Assembly: GCA_009787625.1 (NCBI GenBank)
Contig: WQSX01000015.1
Location: 1 to 56,974 of the forward strand
DNA: 56,974 nucleotides
Source: Oscillospiraceae bacterium
GTDB lineage: Bacteria > Bacillota > Clostridia > Oscillospirales > Oscillospiraceae
Reading direction: 5' to 3'
Part shown: positions 38,024 to 47,079 of the stretch, one piece after another
Layout of the letters: every line of letters begins with the position of its first letter
Numbering within the stretch: the first letter of the stretch is position 1
Translations under genes and position numbers: made by a program
Notes under the pieces: model-generated
Told to the model about the DNA's origin: nothing
Database searches by the model: none
Seen by the model: only the letters and a program-made list of their open reading frames with translations

Positions 38024-39220
38024 CTATTGCGCTGCCAGCCACTCGAAAATGGTTATGTCTCTTCCGCAAACTTCAGCTGAAGCATCATTGTTAAAAACAT
38101 GAATCCAAGCCCAGTGACCATCATACTTCCAGGGATTACCTTTGCCGTCACTCCATTGACCGCTTATATCTTCCATTACATCATACCATGTGTGGTGAGC
38201 ATTTTTTGCATTTCTCTCTACCAAAAGCTGATGAGTTCTTTCCGCTCCTGAAAATGCGACAATGCCATCATTTCTTGCATGTACCTGCCATATCGGCATA
38301 TTTACGATCCCCATCAGCTGCTCATCTGTTATCCAGTTAGGGTCATACGCCTGACAAACAGGGAAAGCAGCGGCAAACTTATTAGGATACTGCAAAATCA
38401 TTCGCATAGTCATAAACCCGCCGTTTGAGCATCCTCCGATGAATATTCTTTTTGAGTCAACATTTGGGTGGTCAATCAGGTAACGTTCTATAAGTTCAAT
38501 CAGTGCTGTTTCGTATTTAGTTATACCATTTTTTGTATATGCGCCGCTACCATCATCCATCCACATGGTTGGAACTTGTGGTGCGAGAATGTATGCACCA
38601 CCCATCAACTCTTGAATCTTTTTGTCCGCAAGTGCAACAACCTTGTTTCCGATGATTGCCACATCCGCTCGCTGAGAGCCAAACCAACTGCCTTCACCTG
38701 CCCCGTGAAGCCAAATAATGAGAGGCCTTGAGCTGCTTTCTGCCTCCGGAGGGACAAAAGAAGCATACTGCAAAATCACATTATCAGAAGCCACAAACCT
38801 ACCTGAAATATCAAAAGAATCCGCAAGCGGCATTTCTATGCCGGAGCACTCCATGGTAAATTCAATGCCTTTCCAAATCAAACTGTGGGTATAAGGGTAT
38901 GCCCATTGATTCCCAACATAAAATTTCCCCGGTCCTTCTTCAATTTTTTCAACACGAAGGGCATTTGCATAACTATAAGACGGGTGGACTTCCAAATCCA
39001 AAGTCACATAGCCCCCGGACACAGAAAGCTTCGTGATCTTGCGTGTGCCGGAAACTATAGGTGTCGGCTCAAATGCACCGCCTTGTCTCGTGACATTCAC
39101 GATAAAATCTTCCGCACAAAGACCATTAGTATCGCCTTTCCAAGCAATAATTAGTTTTGTAACATAGGGACCGAAATCAAATCCTTCGACAACCATTTTA
39201 TACAAGAGAATGTTTTTCAT
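38024..39220 (-). CDS. Alpha/beta-hydrolase, esterase/peptidase S9-like
   Basis: 398 residues without a signal peptide. An N-terminal beta-rich domain (about 1-140) precedes an alpha/beta-hydrolase domain: oxyanion region PLIIWLHGAGEG, nucleophile Ser265 in IGGCSNGG, Asp318 in HARNDGIV and His369 in YDGHWAW complete the triad. Similar bacterial proteins are annotated as prolyl oligopeptidase-like or feruloyl/acetyl esterases. In this sugar operon a carbohydrate esterase that removes acyl groups from imported oligosaccharides is most plausible. The start at 39220 has a weak site (AAAGGGCG 14 nt upstream); an ATG at codon 9 is an alternative. Confidence 0.8.
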   Translation of the reverse strand: MKNILLYKMVVEGFDFGPYVTKLIIAWKGDTNGLCAEDFIVNVTRQGGAFEPTPIVSGTRKITKLSVSGGYVTLDLEVHPSYSYANALRVEKIEEGPGKFYVGNQWAYPYTHSLIWKGIEFTMECSGIEMPLADSFDISGRFVASDNVILQYASFVPPEAESSSRPLIIWLHGAGEGSWFGSQRADVAIIGNKVVALADKKIQELMGGAYILAPQVPTMWMDDGSGAYTKNGITKYETALIELIERYLIDHPNVDSKRIFIGGCSNGGFMTMRMILQYPNKFAAAFPVCQAYDPNWITDEQLMGIVNMPIWQVHARNDGIVAFSGAERTHQLLVERNAKNAHHTWYDVMEDISGQWSDGKGNPWKYDGHWAWIHVFNNDASAEVCGRDITIFEWLAAQ

Positions 39221-39252
39221 TTAACTCTAAACGCCCTTTCATAAAGTTGAAT

Positions 39253-39281
39253 TATCGGAGGGCAATCAATGCCCTCCGATA
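39253..39281 (-). terminator. Intercistronic hairpin after the binding-protein gene
   Basis: Perfect 12-bp stem TATCGGAGGGCA/TGCCCTCCGATA with a 5-nt loop, between the binding-protein stop and the esterase. There is no U-tract. It probably stabilises the upstream mRNA or partly attenuates transcription, giving more binding protein than enzyme. Confidence 0.7.
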
Positions 39282-39319
39282 GTTACTTGCCGTTAGGAGG
39301 AAGTGTATAGTTAAATCGG

Positions 39320-40819
39320 TTATCCAATTCCTGCCTCAATAGCCCAAGCATCAAGTTGCCTTTGCTTTTCTGCAATTATAGTCTGCAGTCCTGCTGCATT
39401 CATTCGAGACTCCAATTCTGCAATTCCCTCAGCAGGATCGATAAAGCCTAAACCGATACCGGGCAGAAGTTCCTCGAACACACTCGTGACAGCTACAATT
39501 TCGTGTTGAACCGGAGCAGGGTCAAACAGAAACCCAAAGGCCAAAGACTGCACAGCATTGTCATTAAACTCAATAAGCTGATCGGCCAGGTCAAGATCAT
39601 CCCCTATCCAAACATGTGATATAAACTGGTTAGGCATTGCCCACGCCATATTCACAAACCAACCTGAGTTTGATCCATCTAAGCCGGGTGCAAAATCAAT
39701 GTGACCGCTCGGCTGTACTTCGTAGTGAACGCCCTCTACACCCCAGATAAGAATGTTTGAGATTTCAGGGTCGGTGTAGAGTGCTCTCATCAGAGTCATT
39801 GCCATTTCGGGGTTTTCGGTCGTCCATGGGATTACCCACGGGAAGCGAGCTGCAGCATTCGATGCCATAAAGTCAATGCCTGTTTGGAAAATAGTCATGG
39901 GCTGAGCACAAAGACCACTCTCTTGCACAACGATTCCGGGCTTGCCTGCCGTAAAGTAAGACATAATACTCCCTGCTGCAGTAAGAGCTGTTACAGGAGT
40001 GTCGTCTACTGCCGCATCTCCACCAATGAAGCCAAGTTGGTTCCACCTGCGAGTCATGGTGATAAAGTCGTAGAAAATCTGGCTTGTGAAGAAGTCGGAA
40101 ACAGTCAAATCGTTTGCGGGATCCAGCAAAACACCAAATGGTTGAGCACCGAGAAAATCGATTGAAAAGTAATGTCCGATATTATCAGGCATAAGCGGAC
40201 GAATTGTCTCAATGTCAGGGAAGGCAACATGAAGTTCAGCCAAAATATCTTCAAATTCTTCAATTGAAATGTGTATTATATCGTTGTTAGGTTCAGGCAA
40301 AGGGAAGCCAATTGCTTCCAGATATTGACTACCAACTGCGAAAGCACCGCGCCCTGCAGCGTGGTCTACATTCGTAGGCAACCCATACAACGTGCCGGCT
40401 ACTCGAGCACCATCAACAATTTCCCATCCGCCAAGAGCTTCCACAATGCCTGCACCATAGTTCTGCAAAAGGTCATTTTCTTCCAAATCCATTAGAAACC
40501 CTTGTTGGTGCATAGTCATATATCCAACAAAAAGGGAGGACATAACGTCAATCTGCTCTCCTGCGGTTAGCATCAGAGTAGCATTCTGGGCATATGAGGC
40601 AACGTCCATAACTATGAGTTCAAGGTTTATACCGTATCTGGGAGTGAGAATTTCATTGAGTGCATCTTCAATAACTTGTACATCACCCGGAATTACGAAT
40701 GTACCCATGGCAAGTACCAAATCGACAACTTCGCCGTCTGCATCTCCGTTACCACACGCTGTTATAAAAATTGTTGTCAGCACAATTGCGAGTAATAGTG
40801 TTATAATTTTTCTTTTCAT
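39320..40819 (-). CDS. ABC transporter sugar-binding lipoprotein
   Basis: 499 residues. Signal peptide with lipobox FITAC (Cys near residue 22), then an acidic GNGDADGE linker and a two-lobe extracellular solute-binding fold typical of the LplA/large CUT1 binding proteins (VDLVLAMGTFVIPGD, DVMSSLFVGYM, GLPTNVDHAAGRGAFAV, ALYTDPEISNILIWGVEG). Size and partners suggest an oligosaccharide ligand. It follows two permease genes. No ATPase gene is nearby, as is usual for systems using a shared MsmX/MsiK-type ATPase. Confidence 0.9.
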   Translation of the reverse strand: MKRKIITLLLAIVLTTIFITACGNGDADGEVVDLVLAMGTFVIPGDVQVIEDALNEILTPRYGINLELIVMDVASYAQNATLMLTAGEQIDVMSSLFVGYMTMHQQGFLMDLEENDLLQNYGAGIVEALGGWEIVDGARVAGTLYGLPTNVDHAAGRGAFAVGSQYLEAIGFPLPEPNNDIIHISIEEFEDILAELHVAFPDIETIRPLMPDNIGHYFSIDFLGAQPFGVLLDPANDLTVSDFFTSQIFYDFITMTRRWNQLGFIGGDAAVDDTPVTALTAAGSIMSYFTAGKPGIVVQESGLCAQPMTIFQTGIDFMASNAAARFPWVIPWTTENPEMAMTLMRALYTDPEISNILIWGVEGVHYEVQPSGHIDFAPGLDGSNSGWFVNMAWAMPNQFISHVWIGDDLDLADQLIEFNDNAVQSLAFGFLFDPAPVQHEIVAVTSVFEELLPGIGLGFIDPAEGIAELESRMNAAGLQTIIAEKQRQLDAWAIEAGIG

Positions 40820-40894
40820 AATATGTACCCTTTCAAATCGTTTTAACTTTTGCTGTGTTAGGTCGCAAGAAGAAGTAAAAATGCATTGATTTTT

Positions 40895-41794
40895 TTAGCC
40901 TTTTACACCCCCTAACGTAATACCTTTTACAAAGTTTTTTTGTACAAATGGATACACAAGCACGATAGGGAGTACACCCATTACCGCCATAGCCATTCGA
41001 ACGGCTGTCAATGGAGCGCGTGCAAGCCCGACAGCTGCCTGAGTGCCGATATCGGCAGTTTGCATCAGGACTTGAATGTTTTGCATAATTCGGTTGAGAA
41101 GGTTTTGAATGGTGAATAAATCTGTACGTCTCACCAGATATACAAACCCGTTTATCCAGTCATTCCAGTAGTTAATTCCGACAAATATAGCAACCGTGGC
41201 AATGATAGGCTTTGCCATCGGTACTGCTATCTGCATCATCAAGCGAAACTCGCCTGCGCCGTCTATTTCGGCCGCCTCAAGAATTTCGGTGGGTATATTT
41301 GTAGTGAAATAGCTCTTCATAAGAAGAACGAAGAAACCGTTAGTGAGCAGGTTAGGTATAACAAGTCCCCAAAACGTATCGCCAAGGCCAAAAACCTGCG
41401 TGTAGTTGATGTATGTTGGCACAAGTCCGCCGTTGAATATCATGGTAAAGAACACAAAAAATGTCAGAGCCTTGCGCAAGGGTAAGCCTCTTTTGGCAAG
41501 ACCATAAGCTAGAGGTGTGGTAATGCAAATACTTAAAATTACTCCAACGGTGGTTACGAGAAAAGACATCACATAAGAACGGATGATGACCGCACCGTTT
41601 GTGACAAACAGCCATTCATATGCAAAAAGGCTGAACTGATGGGGTATAAAGTTGTAACCATACCTAATAAGAGCCTCTTCAGCGGTGAACGAGGATGCAA
41701 CGAGCAGGACAAAAGGCACCAATACAAAAAATGCAAGTATTGACATGAATATATGTCCGACTGTATTGAAAATGCGATCTGATTTGTACATCAT
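40895..41794 (-). CDS. Sugar ABC transporter permease, LplC/YtcP type
   Basis: 299 residues, six hydrophobic segments. The EAA loop that docks the ATPase is EAAEIDGAGEFRLMMQIAVPMAKP. MIFNGGLVPTYI and the C-terminal VKGITLGGVKG are typical of LplC-like permeases. It lies 18 bp after its partner permease. Confidence 0.92.
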   Translation of the reverse strand: MMYKSDRIFNTVGHIFMSILAFFVLVPFVLLVASSFTAEEALIRYGYNFIPHQFSLFAYEWLFVTNGAVIIRSYVMSFLVTTVGVILSICITTPLAYGLAKRGLPLRKALTFFVFFTMIFNGGLVPTYINYTQVFGLGDTFWGLVIPNLLTNGFFVLLMKSYFTTNIPTEILEAAEIDGAGEFRLMMQIAVPMAKPIIATVAIFVGINYWNDWINGFVYLVRRTDLFTIQNLLNRIMQNIQVLMQTADIGTQAAVGLARAPLTAVRMAMAVMGVLPIVLVYPFVQKNFVKGITLGGVKG

Positions 41795-41812
41795 TTGCTT
41801 GTCATTCCCTTC

Positions 41813-42763
41813 CTATATTAGTGCGCTTTCGCGGTCGATTTTACGGATTATCAGGTTTGCAGTGAGAACGAGTATGAAGCCTACTACGGATTGATAAAGA
41901 CCGGCAGCCGCTGACATCGATATGTTGCCAAGCTGGATAAGACCTCGGAAAACATAAGTATCAATAACATTGGTGGTGGAGAAGAGTGCTCCTGAGTTCA
42001 TAGGGACTTGGAAGAATAATCCGAAATCAGCGAAGAAAATTCGTCCGATAGCGAGCAATGTCAGCATGATAATTGTAGGCTTCAGAAGTGGAAGGGTTAT
42101 ATATTTGAACTGTTTCCACCTGCCTGCTCCGTCAAGCATTGCAGATTCATAGAAAGATCTATCAATGCCAACCAAAGTGGCAAGATAAATAATAGTTCCA
42201 ACACCCACACCACGCCAAGCGTTGACAAGTATCAGTATAAAGGGCCATCGTCCGGGCTCGCTATACCAACTAACGGGGTCCAGTCCCAAAAACGGAAACA
42301 AAGCTGTGTTAAAAAAGCCGCTCTCAACACTTAAAAATCCAAAGACAATATATCCGATAATAACTGTCGAAATCATGTTGGGCAACAGTATTGAGCTTTG
42401 AAAAAAGTTTTTCATTTTCCCACGAAGTTCATTGAGGATAACGGCAAGAAATATTGAAAGCGATGTGTTAACGACAATAAACGCTGCATTATAGAGGATT
42501 GTGTTGCGTGTGATTATCCAAGCGTCCTGTGTAGCAAAGAGAAATTGAAAATTGTCAAATCCAATCCAAGGACTCCCAAAAATTCCCTGCCTTGCATTGA
42601 AATTCCTAAAAGCCACAGTTATGCCCGGCAGCGGCATATAATTGTTAATAAAGAAATACACAAGACCGGGGAGCATGAGCAGATAAACCGGCAAGTAGCG
42701 TGTCCACTTTTGTTTAGAACGGATTCGAGGACTCTGCTTGTCAGCAGAAAGTACAGTTTTCAT
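41813..42763 (-). CDS. Sugar ABC transporter permease, LplB type
   Basis: 316 residues, six membrane segments (first at YLPVYLLMLPGLVYFFINNY). The EAA-type loop is SAMLDGAGRWKQFKYITLPLLKP. NTLLSFV-like and NLIIRKI ends fit LplB/YtcQ-partner permeases that import oligosaccharides. I start at ATG 42763; the frame is open to 42802 but lacks a site. Its AAAGGG lies 12 nt upstream with GGTCAT in the spacer. First gene of the transporter operon. Confidence 0.92.
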   Translation of the reverse strand: MKTVLSADKQSPRIRSKQKWTRYLPVYLLMLPGLVYFFINNYMPLPGITVAFRNFNARQGIFGSPWIGFDNFQFLFATQDAWIITRNTILYNAAFIVVNTSLSIFLAVILNELRGKMKNFFQSSILLPNMISTVIIGYIVFGFLSVESGFFNTALFPFLGLDPVSWYSEPGRWPFILILVNAWRGVGVGTIIYLATLVGIDRSFYESAMLDGAGRWKQFKYITLPLLKPTIIMLTLLAIGRIFFADFGLFFQVPMNSGALFSTTNVIDTYVFRGLIQLGNISMSAAAGLYQSVVGFILVLTANLIIRKIDRESALI

Positions 42764-42839
42764 AAAATGACCAACCCTTTCGAGAATCTTCAGTCGCAAC
42801 AAGATGCATAACGGAGTTCTACTTGCTGTAAGCTTATAT

Positions 42840-42868
42840 ATTATCCCAAAGCTTTATGTTAAAAGCAA
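42840..42868 (-). promoter_or_regulatory. Promoter of the ABC transporter operon
   Basis: On the minus strand: TTGCTT (42863-42868), 17-nt spacer, GATAAT (42840-42845). The operator at 42876 ends 7 nt upstream of the -35. Confidence 0.7.
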
Positions 42869-42875
42869 CAAAAAA

Positions 42876-42894
42876 TTAAGTAAAAATTACTTAA
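42876..42894. promoter_or_regulatory. LacI-type operator, site 1
   Basis: TTAAGTAAAAATTACTTAA, within a larger 25-bp palindrome (42873-42897). An extra half site TTACTTAATTT follows at 42898-42908. It matches site 2 (45527) at 15 of 19 positions and shows the same 7-nt distance to the -35 box. Confidence 0.75.
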
Positions 42895-42972
42895 TTTTTA
42901 CTTAATTTCACCACTTGTTAATATTTTGACATATTTAATCCCTTTTCACAAAGAATGTAACATTCACACTCC

Positions 42973-43977
42973 CTACACTGTTTGACGTTTTTTCAGTGAT
43001 GTTGCTACCTCGATTTTCAAAGGGGAGTGTGAGCCGTTTTTGATATTGCTTATCAGACGCGAAACAGCCATCTCTCCCATATATCTTTTAGGAACATGGA
43101 TTGTTGTAAGCGGGGGGTCCATGTAGGATGCGAGTGGGACATTGTCGAAACCTATAATTGCAATGTCATCCGGGACACGTATGCCCTTTTGCTGAAAAGC
43201 TTTTATTGCACCAATGGCAATACAATCGTTATCGGCAAAATAGCATGGAGCAAGTTCCTCTCCCTGTTCGATGAGCTCCAGCATATCTGCCATGGCACCT
43301 TCGACTGAGGGTGTCAGTCTATGCATGATAGACTTAGATGTTGACATCCCATGCCTTCGAATTGCTTTATAAAATCCATCAGCGCGATCCTCAAAATTCC
43401 CTATGGAGTAGGAAGAACGCAGATACCCCGGCTGTTTATTGCGGCGGCTGATGAGATAATCCGTTGCAATGAGCGCACCTTGAACATTATTTATCAGCAC
43501 ACAATCGTAATCAAGAAAATCGAGAAATAAATCAAGAACCACAACAGGTATTTTCAGGGATTCAAATGGAATGAAATCCTCAATTTGCATCTCAGTTCCC
43601 AACAAAATAACCCCTGCACAGTCAGAGTAAGAAATCTCGTCAATTTTCTTTTCCACATCTTCGCTTTTTAGTATATGAGTGATGTGAAGCTTGTACTGCT
43701 CATTTGCACAGGCGACCTCAATACCCTCAAAAAGCTCTGAAAAAAATGGCGTTTCAGTGACAATTGCGCCTTGCCTCTTGTAAATCGCAAATGTGATATG
43801 CCTGGAATGCATACCCTGCTTTGTTTGTTTATAGAAATCGTACCCATGCTTGTCGGCTAAATCCATTACCTTGCGGCGAGTCTGAGTGCTTACGCCGGGT
43901 TTATTTCGCAAGGCGAGCGATACCGCCGCCTCGGAAAGATTTAACAATTTCGCAAGTTCTTTCACCGTAATGCTCAT
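42973..43977 (-). CDS. LacI family transcriptional regulator
   Basis: 334 residues. N-terminal LacI helix-turn-helix and hinge (TVKELAKLLNLSEAAVSLAL, then KPGVSTQTRRKVMDLADKHGY), followed by a periplasmic-binding-protein-like effector domain (VILLGTEMQIEDFI, DNDCIAIGAIKAFQQKGIRVPDDIAIIGFDN, PPLTTIHVPKRYMGEMAV). It probably senses the sugar taken up by this system and binds the 19-bp palindromes at 42876 and 45527. It lies 46 bp after the apiosidase-like gene and is co-oriented with it. Confidence 0.92.
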   Translation of the reverse strand: MSITVKELAKLLNLSEAAVSLALRNKPGVSTQTRRKVMDLADKHGYDFYKQTKQGMHSRHITFAIYKRQGAIVTETPFFSELFEGIEVACANEQYKLHITHILKSEDVEKKIDEISYSDCAGVILLGTEMQIEDFIPFESLKIPVVVLDLFLDFLDYDCVLINNVQGALIATDYLISRRNKQPGYLRSSYSIGNFEDRADGFYKAIRRHGMSTSKSIMHRLTPSVEGAMADMLELIEQGEELAPCYFADNDCIAIGAIKAFQQKGIRVPDDIAIIGFDNVPLASYMDPPLTTIHVPKRYMGEMAVSRLISNIKNGSHSPLKIEVATSLKKRQTV

Positions 43978-44023
43978 ATTGGCACCATACCTTTCAGACT
44001 TTAATTGTTCACGTAAGGAACTA

Positions 44024-45502
44024 TCAAACCGGGGTCATCCTCACTGCCATGTATTGCCGAGCCGGAAGCTCAACATGCAAATTTTCTCTTGCCATTATAC
44101 CGCAGTCTGTAATGGTCATGTTCCAAGTATCAATAATTTCTACTTTATAATTTCCATCAGGCAAATTACTTCTTCCGAGATATGGGTGGTCTGAGTGAAA
44201 AGAGCGATTTTTCGGACGACTAAATCCAAGATATGCTATATATACTTTACCCTCAATACCGCCGACCGCAATATCCCAAGGACTACGTTCAGGCAGATAA
44301 TCAATACCACCCGCCTCTTCGCAAATTTTCATTAAAAACTCATATCGCTCAGGGCTATCGCCTTTTAAAACACCGCCTTTGCTCCACCATAGAACATCGT
44401 CGTCACTCAAATATGTCTCGCCGTGACCGGGATATCCGCCACGCACAAACGCCTCCCAAGAGCGGCGCATAAGTTCTTCGGCAGTCAAATTGCCCCAGCC
44501 CCAATGTATGTCGCCTTCATATCCGATTTCATCTAAAGTTGCAGGCTTTTGGTACTCTTTTATCCACACATCTGTGTATTCAGTTGTTTTGTATACATCT
44601 TGGCGTTGCAGCGAACAATGAGTAATCCAAGGTTTACTGTGATTGTAGAATCCAAAGCAATTGTGGATAGACATCAGATGTCCTGCGTAATCACCCTCCA
44701 AAATGACCTTTGCAAACCCTTCCCAATCTTGCTCTGTGAGATGTCGCAGTAAATCATACTCATTGGCAAGACTCCACCAAACATTCGGAAAACAAGATAA
44801 ACGAGCAGTTATATATTTAAGATAACGATGATTGCACTCGGTATTCATTTGGGAGAATCCCCAGTGGTCATAAGCGTGAAACAGTATTAAATCAGACTCA
44901 ATGCCAATACTATGCAGCTGCTTTATACAGCTCTCCAGATGTGCAAAAAATGCAGGATTGGGTTTTGTGTAGTCAAAACCGTCAGTTAAATTCCCTTCAA
45001 ATGCAAACATTTCCGGTTCGTTTTTATTAAAATCATAATGCTTTGGAAACACACACATGCGTATTTTTTTAAATGCTGATTTCTTTAGACTCTCTATCGT
45101 TTGTCTGCGAAGTTCATATGGTTGGTGTATCCAGGCATAACTGGTTGTTCCCATGGGGTAAAGGGGAGTTCCGTCATCAAAAGCAAAATGTTTTCCACGT
45201 ACACGCGCCACACCGTGATTATTTGGCTCAGCCTCAGAGCAAATAAAACTACCGGAAAGACCGTTGAGTGACAAAATTTCTGAAGTTGTGCTATAGGTCC
45301 ATTCTCCTAAAGAGTCAGGCATAAACCGAAGCTTGAAAATACCGCATCCATCGTAGAACCCATGGGCGGTTAGTTTGCGATTGTCTTTTTGAAAAACTCC
45401 CTTAAAATCGACATCAAAGGGGTTGATTGCAACTTCTCCGACCTCAATAGTAAGCGAGATTTCCCATGTTCCGTAACAAGGGACTGTTTTAGAAATAGAC
45501 AT
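44024..45502 (-). CDS. DUF5060/DUF4038 (apiosidase-like) glycoside hydrolase
   Basis: 492 residues, no signal peptide. An N-terminal DUF5060 beta-sandwich (about 1-75: PCYGTWEISL, FDVDFKGVF) is followed by a TIM-barrel DUF4038 domain (about 85-390: FAFDDGTPLYPMGTTSYAW, HAYDHWGFSQM, and WWSLANEYDL with the likely acid/base Glu, LDEIGYEGDIHWGWG with a likely nucleophile), then a DUF5605-type C-terminal beta domain (PDGNYKVEIIDTWNMT). DUF4038 is the catalytic fold of GH140 apiosidases, which remove D-apiose from rhamnogalacturonan II, though other activities occur in the fold. ATG 45502 has AAAGGATT 9 nt upstream. It faces the isomerase-transketolase-kinase operon divergently, a strong hint that its product sugar feeds that pathway. 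Confidence 0.85.
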   Translation of the reverse strand: MSISKTVPCYGTWEISLTIEVGEVAINPFDVDFKGVFQKDNRKLTAHGFYDGCGIFKLRFMPDSLGEWTYSTTSEILSLNGLSGSFICSEAEPNNHGVARVRGKHFAFDDGTPLYPMGTTSYAWIHQPYELRRQTIESLKKSAFKKIRMCVFPKHYDFNKNEPEMFAFEGNLTDGFDYTKPNPAFFAHLESCIKQLHSIGIESDLILFHAYDHWGFSQMNTECNHRYLKYITARLSCFPNVWWSLANEYDLLRHLTEQDWEGFAKVILEGDYAGHLMSIHNCFGFYNHSKPWITHCSLQRQDVYKTTEYTDVWIKEYQKPATLDEIGYEGDIHWGWGNLTAEELMRRSWEAFVRGGYPGHGETYLSDDDVLWWSKGGVLKGDSPERYEFLMKICEEAGGIDYLPERSPWDIAVGGIEGKVYIAYLGFSRPKNRSFHSDHPYLGRSNLPDGNYKVEIIDTWNMTITDCGIMARENLHVELPARQYMAVRMTPV

Positions 45503-45526
45503 ATCTCTTAATCCTTTCAAATAAAA

Positions 45527-45545
45527 TTTAGTAAAATATACTAAA
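45527..45545. promoter_or_regulatory. LacI-type operator, site 2
   Basis: TTTAGTAAAATATACTAAA; consensus with site 1 is TTWAGTAAAAWWTACTWAA. It ends 7 nt upstream of the plus-strand -35 (45553) and overlaps the predicted minus-strand -10 (45535-45540), so one site can control both divergent units. Confidence 0.7.
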
Positions 45546-45563
45546 ATCTTCCTTGACATTAAC
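45535..45563 (-). promoter_or_regulatory. Probable promoter of the glycosidase-lacI unit
   Basis: On the minus strand: GTTAAT (45558-45563), 17-nt spacer, TATATT (45535-45540). The -35 is weak. The -10 lies inside operator site 2. Confidence 0.4.
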
Positions 45564-45581
45564 TTAACATTAATAGATAAT
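45553..45581 (+). promoter_or_regulatory. Promoter of the isomerase-transketolase-kinase operon
   Basis: TTGACA (45553-45558), 17-nt spacer, GATAAT (45576-45581). Predicted start near 45588, giving a leader of about 80 nt. Confidence 0.75.
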
Positions 45582-45669
45582 AAATGCAATATGTTTTTAG
45601 AAATTTATTTTAAGCAACGAGTTTTAATAAAATTATGAGTAGAATTTTAGTAGCAGGAGGCAATTCACA

Positions 45670-47079
45670 ATGAAACCTATCAAACTCGGTTTCGCGCCAA
45701 CTCGCAGGAGTATTTTCAGCGCACCTGATGCGGTGAAATATGCGAACTTGACTCGCGAAAAACTTAAAGAACTGGAAATTGATTTTGTCGATATAACAGA
45801 CATAAACGATGAGGGGCTTCTTTATAATGAGCAGGATATGCAAAAAGTAGCCGAAAAATTCAAAGCTGAAAAAATAGATGGTCTTTTTGTGCCGCATTGC
45901 AATTTTGGCACAGAGTATATTGTGGCGAAACTCGCTAAAGAGATGAATGTTCCTGTCCTTTTGTGGGGACCGAGGGACGAGCGACCTGATGAAGCGGGAA
46001 TCCGTTTGCGAGACACCCAATGCGGGCTGTTTGCCACGGGTAAAGTTCTCAGACGTTTTCAGGTGCCATTTACTTATTTGAAAAATTGCCGGCTTTCTGA
46101 CGATGTTTTTGAGCAGGGAGTAAAGAGATTTCTTGCTGTATGTAACACAGTAAAAGCGTTCAGAAACACACGCATATTGCAAATCTCAACTCGACCTTAT
46201 GATTTCCTGACAACAATGTGCAACGAGGGCGAACTGCTTGAGCGGTTTAACATTCAACTCGCCCCAATTCCAATGCCTGAGCTCAGCGCAGAGGTGAAAG
46301 CAGCAAAAGCGGAGAAGAATCAAGTTTCAAAAACCATTGAACTCATTAAGTCAAAGATGGAAGTAAAAATCGAGTCTAATGAGCTTGAAACGGTTGCAGC
46401 ACTAAAAGTCGCTATGCAGGCTTTAGCTGATAAATATGGCTGCAATGCAATTGCGATTCAATGCTGGAATTTCCTTCAGAATGAACTCGGCATTATGCCG
46501 TGTGCCGCAAATGCTTTGCTCACAGATGAGGGACTGCCTGTTGTCTGCGAAACGGATATCCATGGCGCAATTACTTCTATTCTTGTGGAAGCGGCGGCAG
46601 TGGGTACGGCGACAACATTTTTTGCAGACTGGACTGTTCGCCACCCTGATAACGAAAATGCGGAGCTGTTGCAGCACTGCGGTCCATGGCCGATTTCTGT
46701 TGCTCAAAATAAGCCGACACTCGGTTATCCGCTCGCTTTTAAGCATCCGGGGGCAGTGGAAGCTCTTGCAAAACCGGGAAAAATTACGCTTGCACGTTTT
46801 GACGGAGACAACGGTGAATATTCAATGTTACTTGGTAATGCCGTGGCGGTTAACGGGCCTTTCACAAAGGGTACATATATGTGGGTCGAGGTAGATAATC
46901 TCGGCAGGCTTGAAGAGAAAATAGTCTGCGGACCGTATATTCATCACTGCACGGGCATACATGGCGATGTCGTTGCTGTTTTGTACGAGGCATGTAAATA
47001 CATGGGTATACAACCCGACCTCTACGACCCTATTGAGGAGAAAATCAGAGCAACAATCAGAGGGGAGAAAGCGGAGTGA
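45670..47079 (+). CDS. L-fucose/L-arabinose isomerase family protein
   Basis: 469 residues, cytoplasmic. The fold is the FucI/AraA three-domain type: N-terminal Rossmann-like part (LFVPHCNFGTEY, PVLLWGPRDERP), a middle domain (NAIAIQCWNFLQNELG, LPVVCETDIHGAITS with a likely metal-binding Glu, FFADWTVRHPDN) and a C-terminal domain with HHCTGIHGDVVAVLYEA. The group converts aldoses to ketoses with a metal ion, but many members are uncharacterised. Followed by a split transketolase and a FGGY kinase, it should supply the ketose; D-apiose to D-apulose is the preferred hypothesis. GGAGG lies 9 nt before ATG 45670. Confidence 0.8.
   Translation: MKPIKLGFAPTRRSIFSAPDAVKYANLTREKLKELEIDFVDITDINDEGLLYNEQDMQKVAEKFKAEKIDGLFVPHCNFGTEYIVAKLAKEMNVPVLLWGPRDERPDEAGIRLRDTQCGLFATGKVLRRFQVPFTYLKNCRLSDDVFEQGVKRFLAVCNTVKAFRNTRILQISTRPYDFLTTMCNEGELLERFNIQLAPIPMPELSAEVKAAKAEKNQVSKTIELIKSKMEVKIESNELETVAALKVAMQALADKYGCNAIAIQCWNFLQNELGIMPCAANALLTDEGLPVVCETDIHGAITSILVEAAAVGTATTFFADWTVRHPDNENAELLQHCGPWPISVAQNKPTLGYPLAFKHPGAVEALAKPGKITLARFDGDNGEYSMLLGNAVAVNGPFTKGTYMWVEVDNLGRLEEKIVCGPYIHHCTGIHGDVVAVLYEACKYMGIQPDLYDPIEEKIRATIRGEKAE

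Noticed and set aside
45610..46182. 190-codon minus-strand frame
   Set aside because: Lies antisense to the isomerase, no site or domain, and crosses the operon promoter leader.
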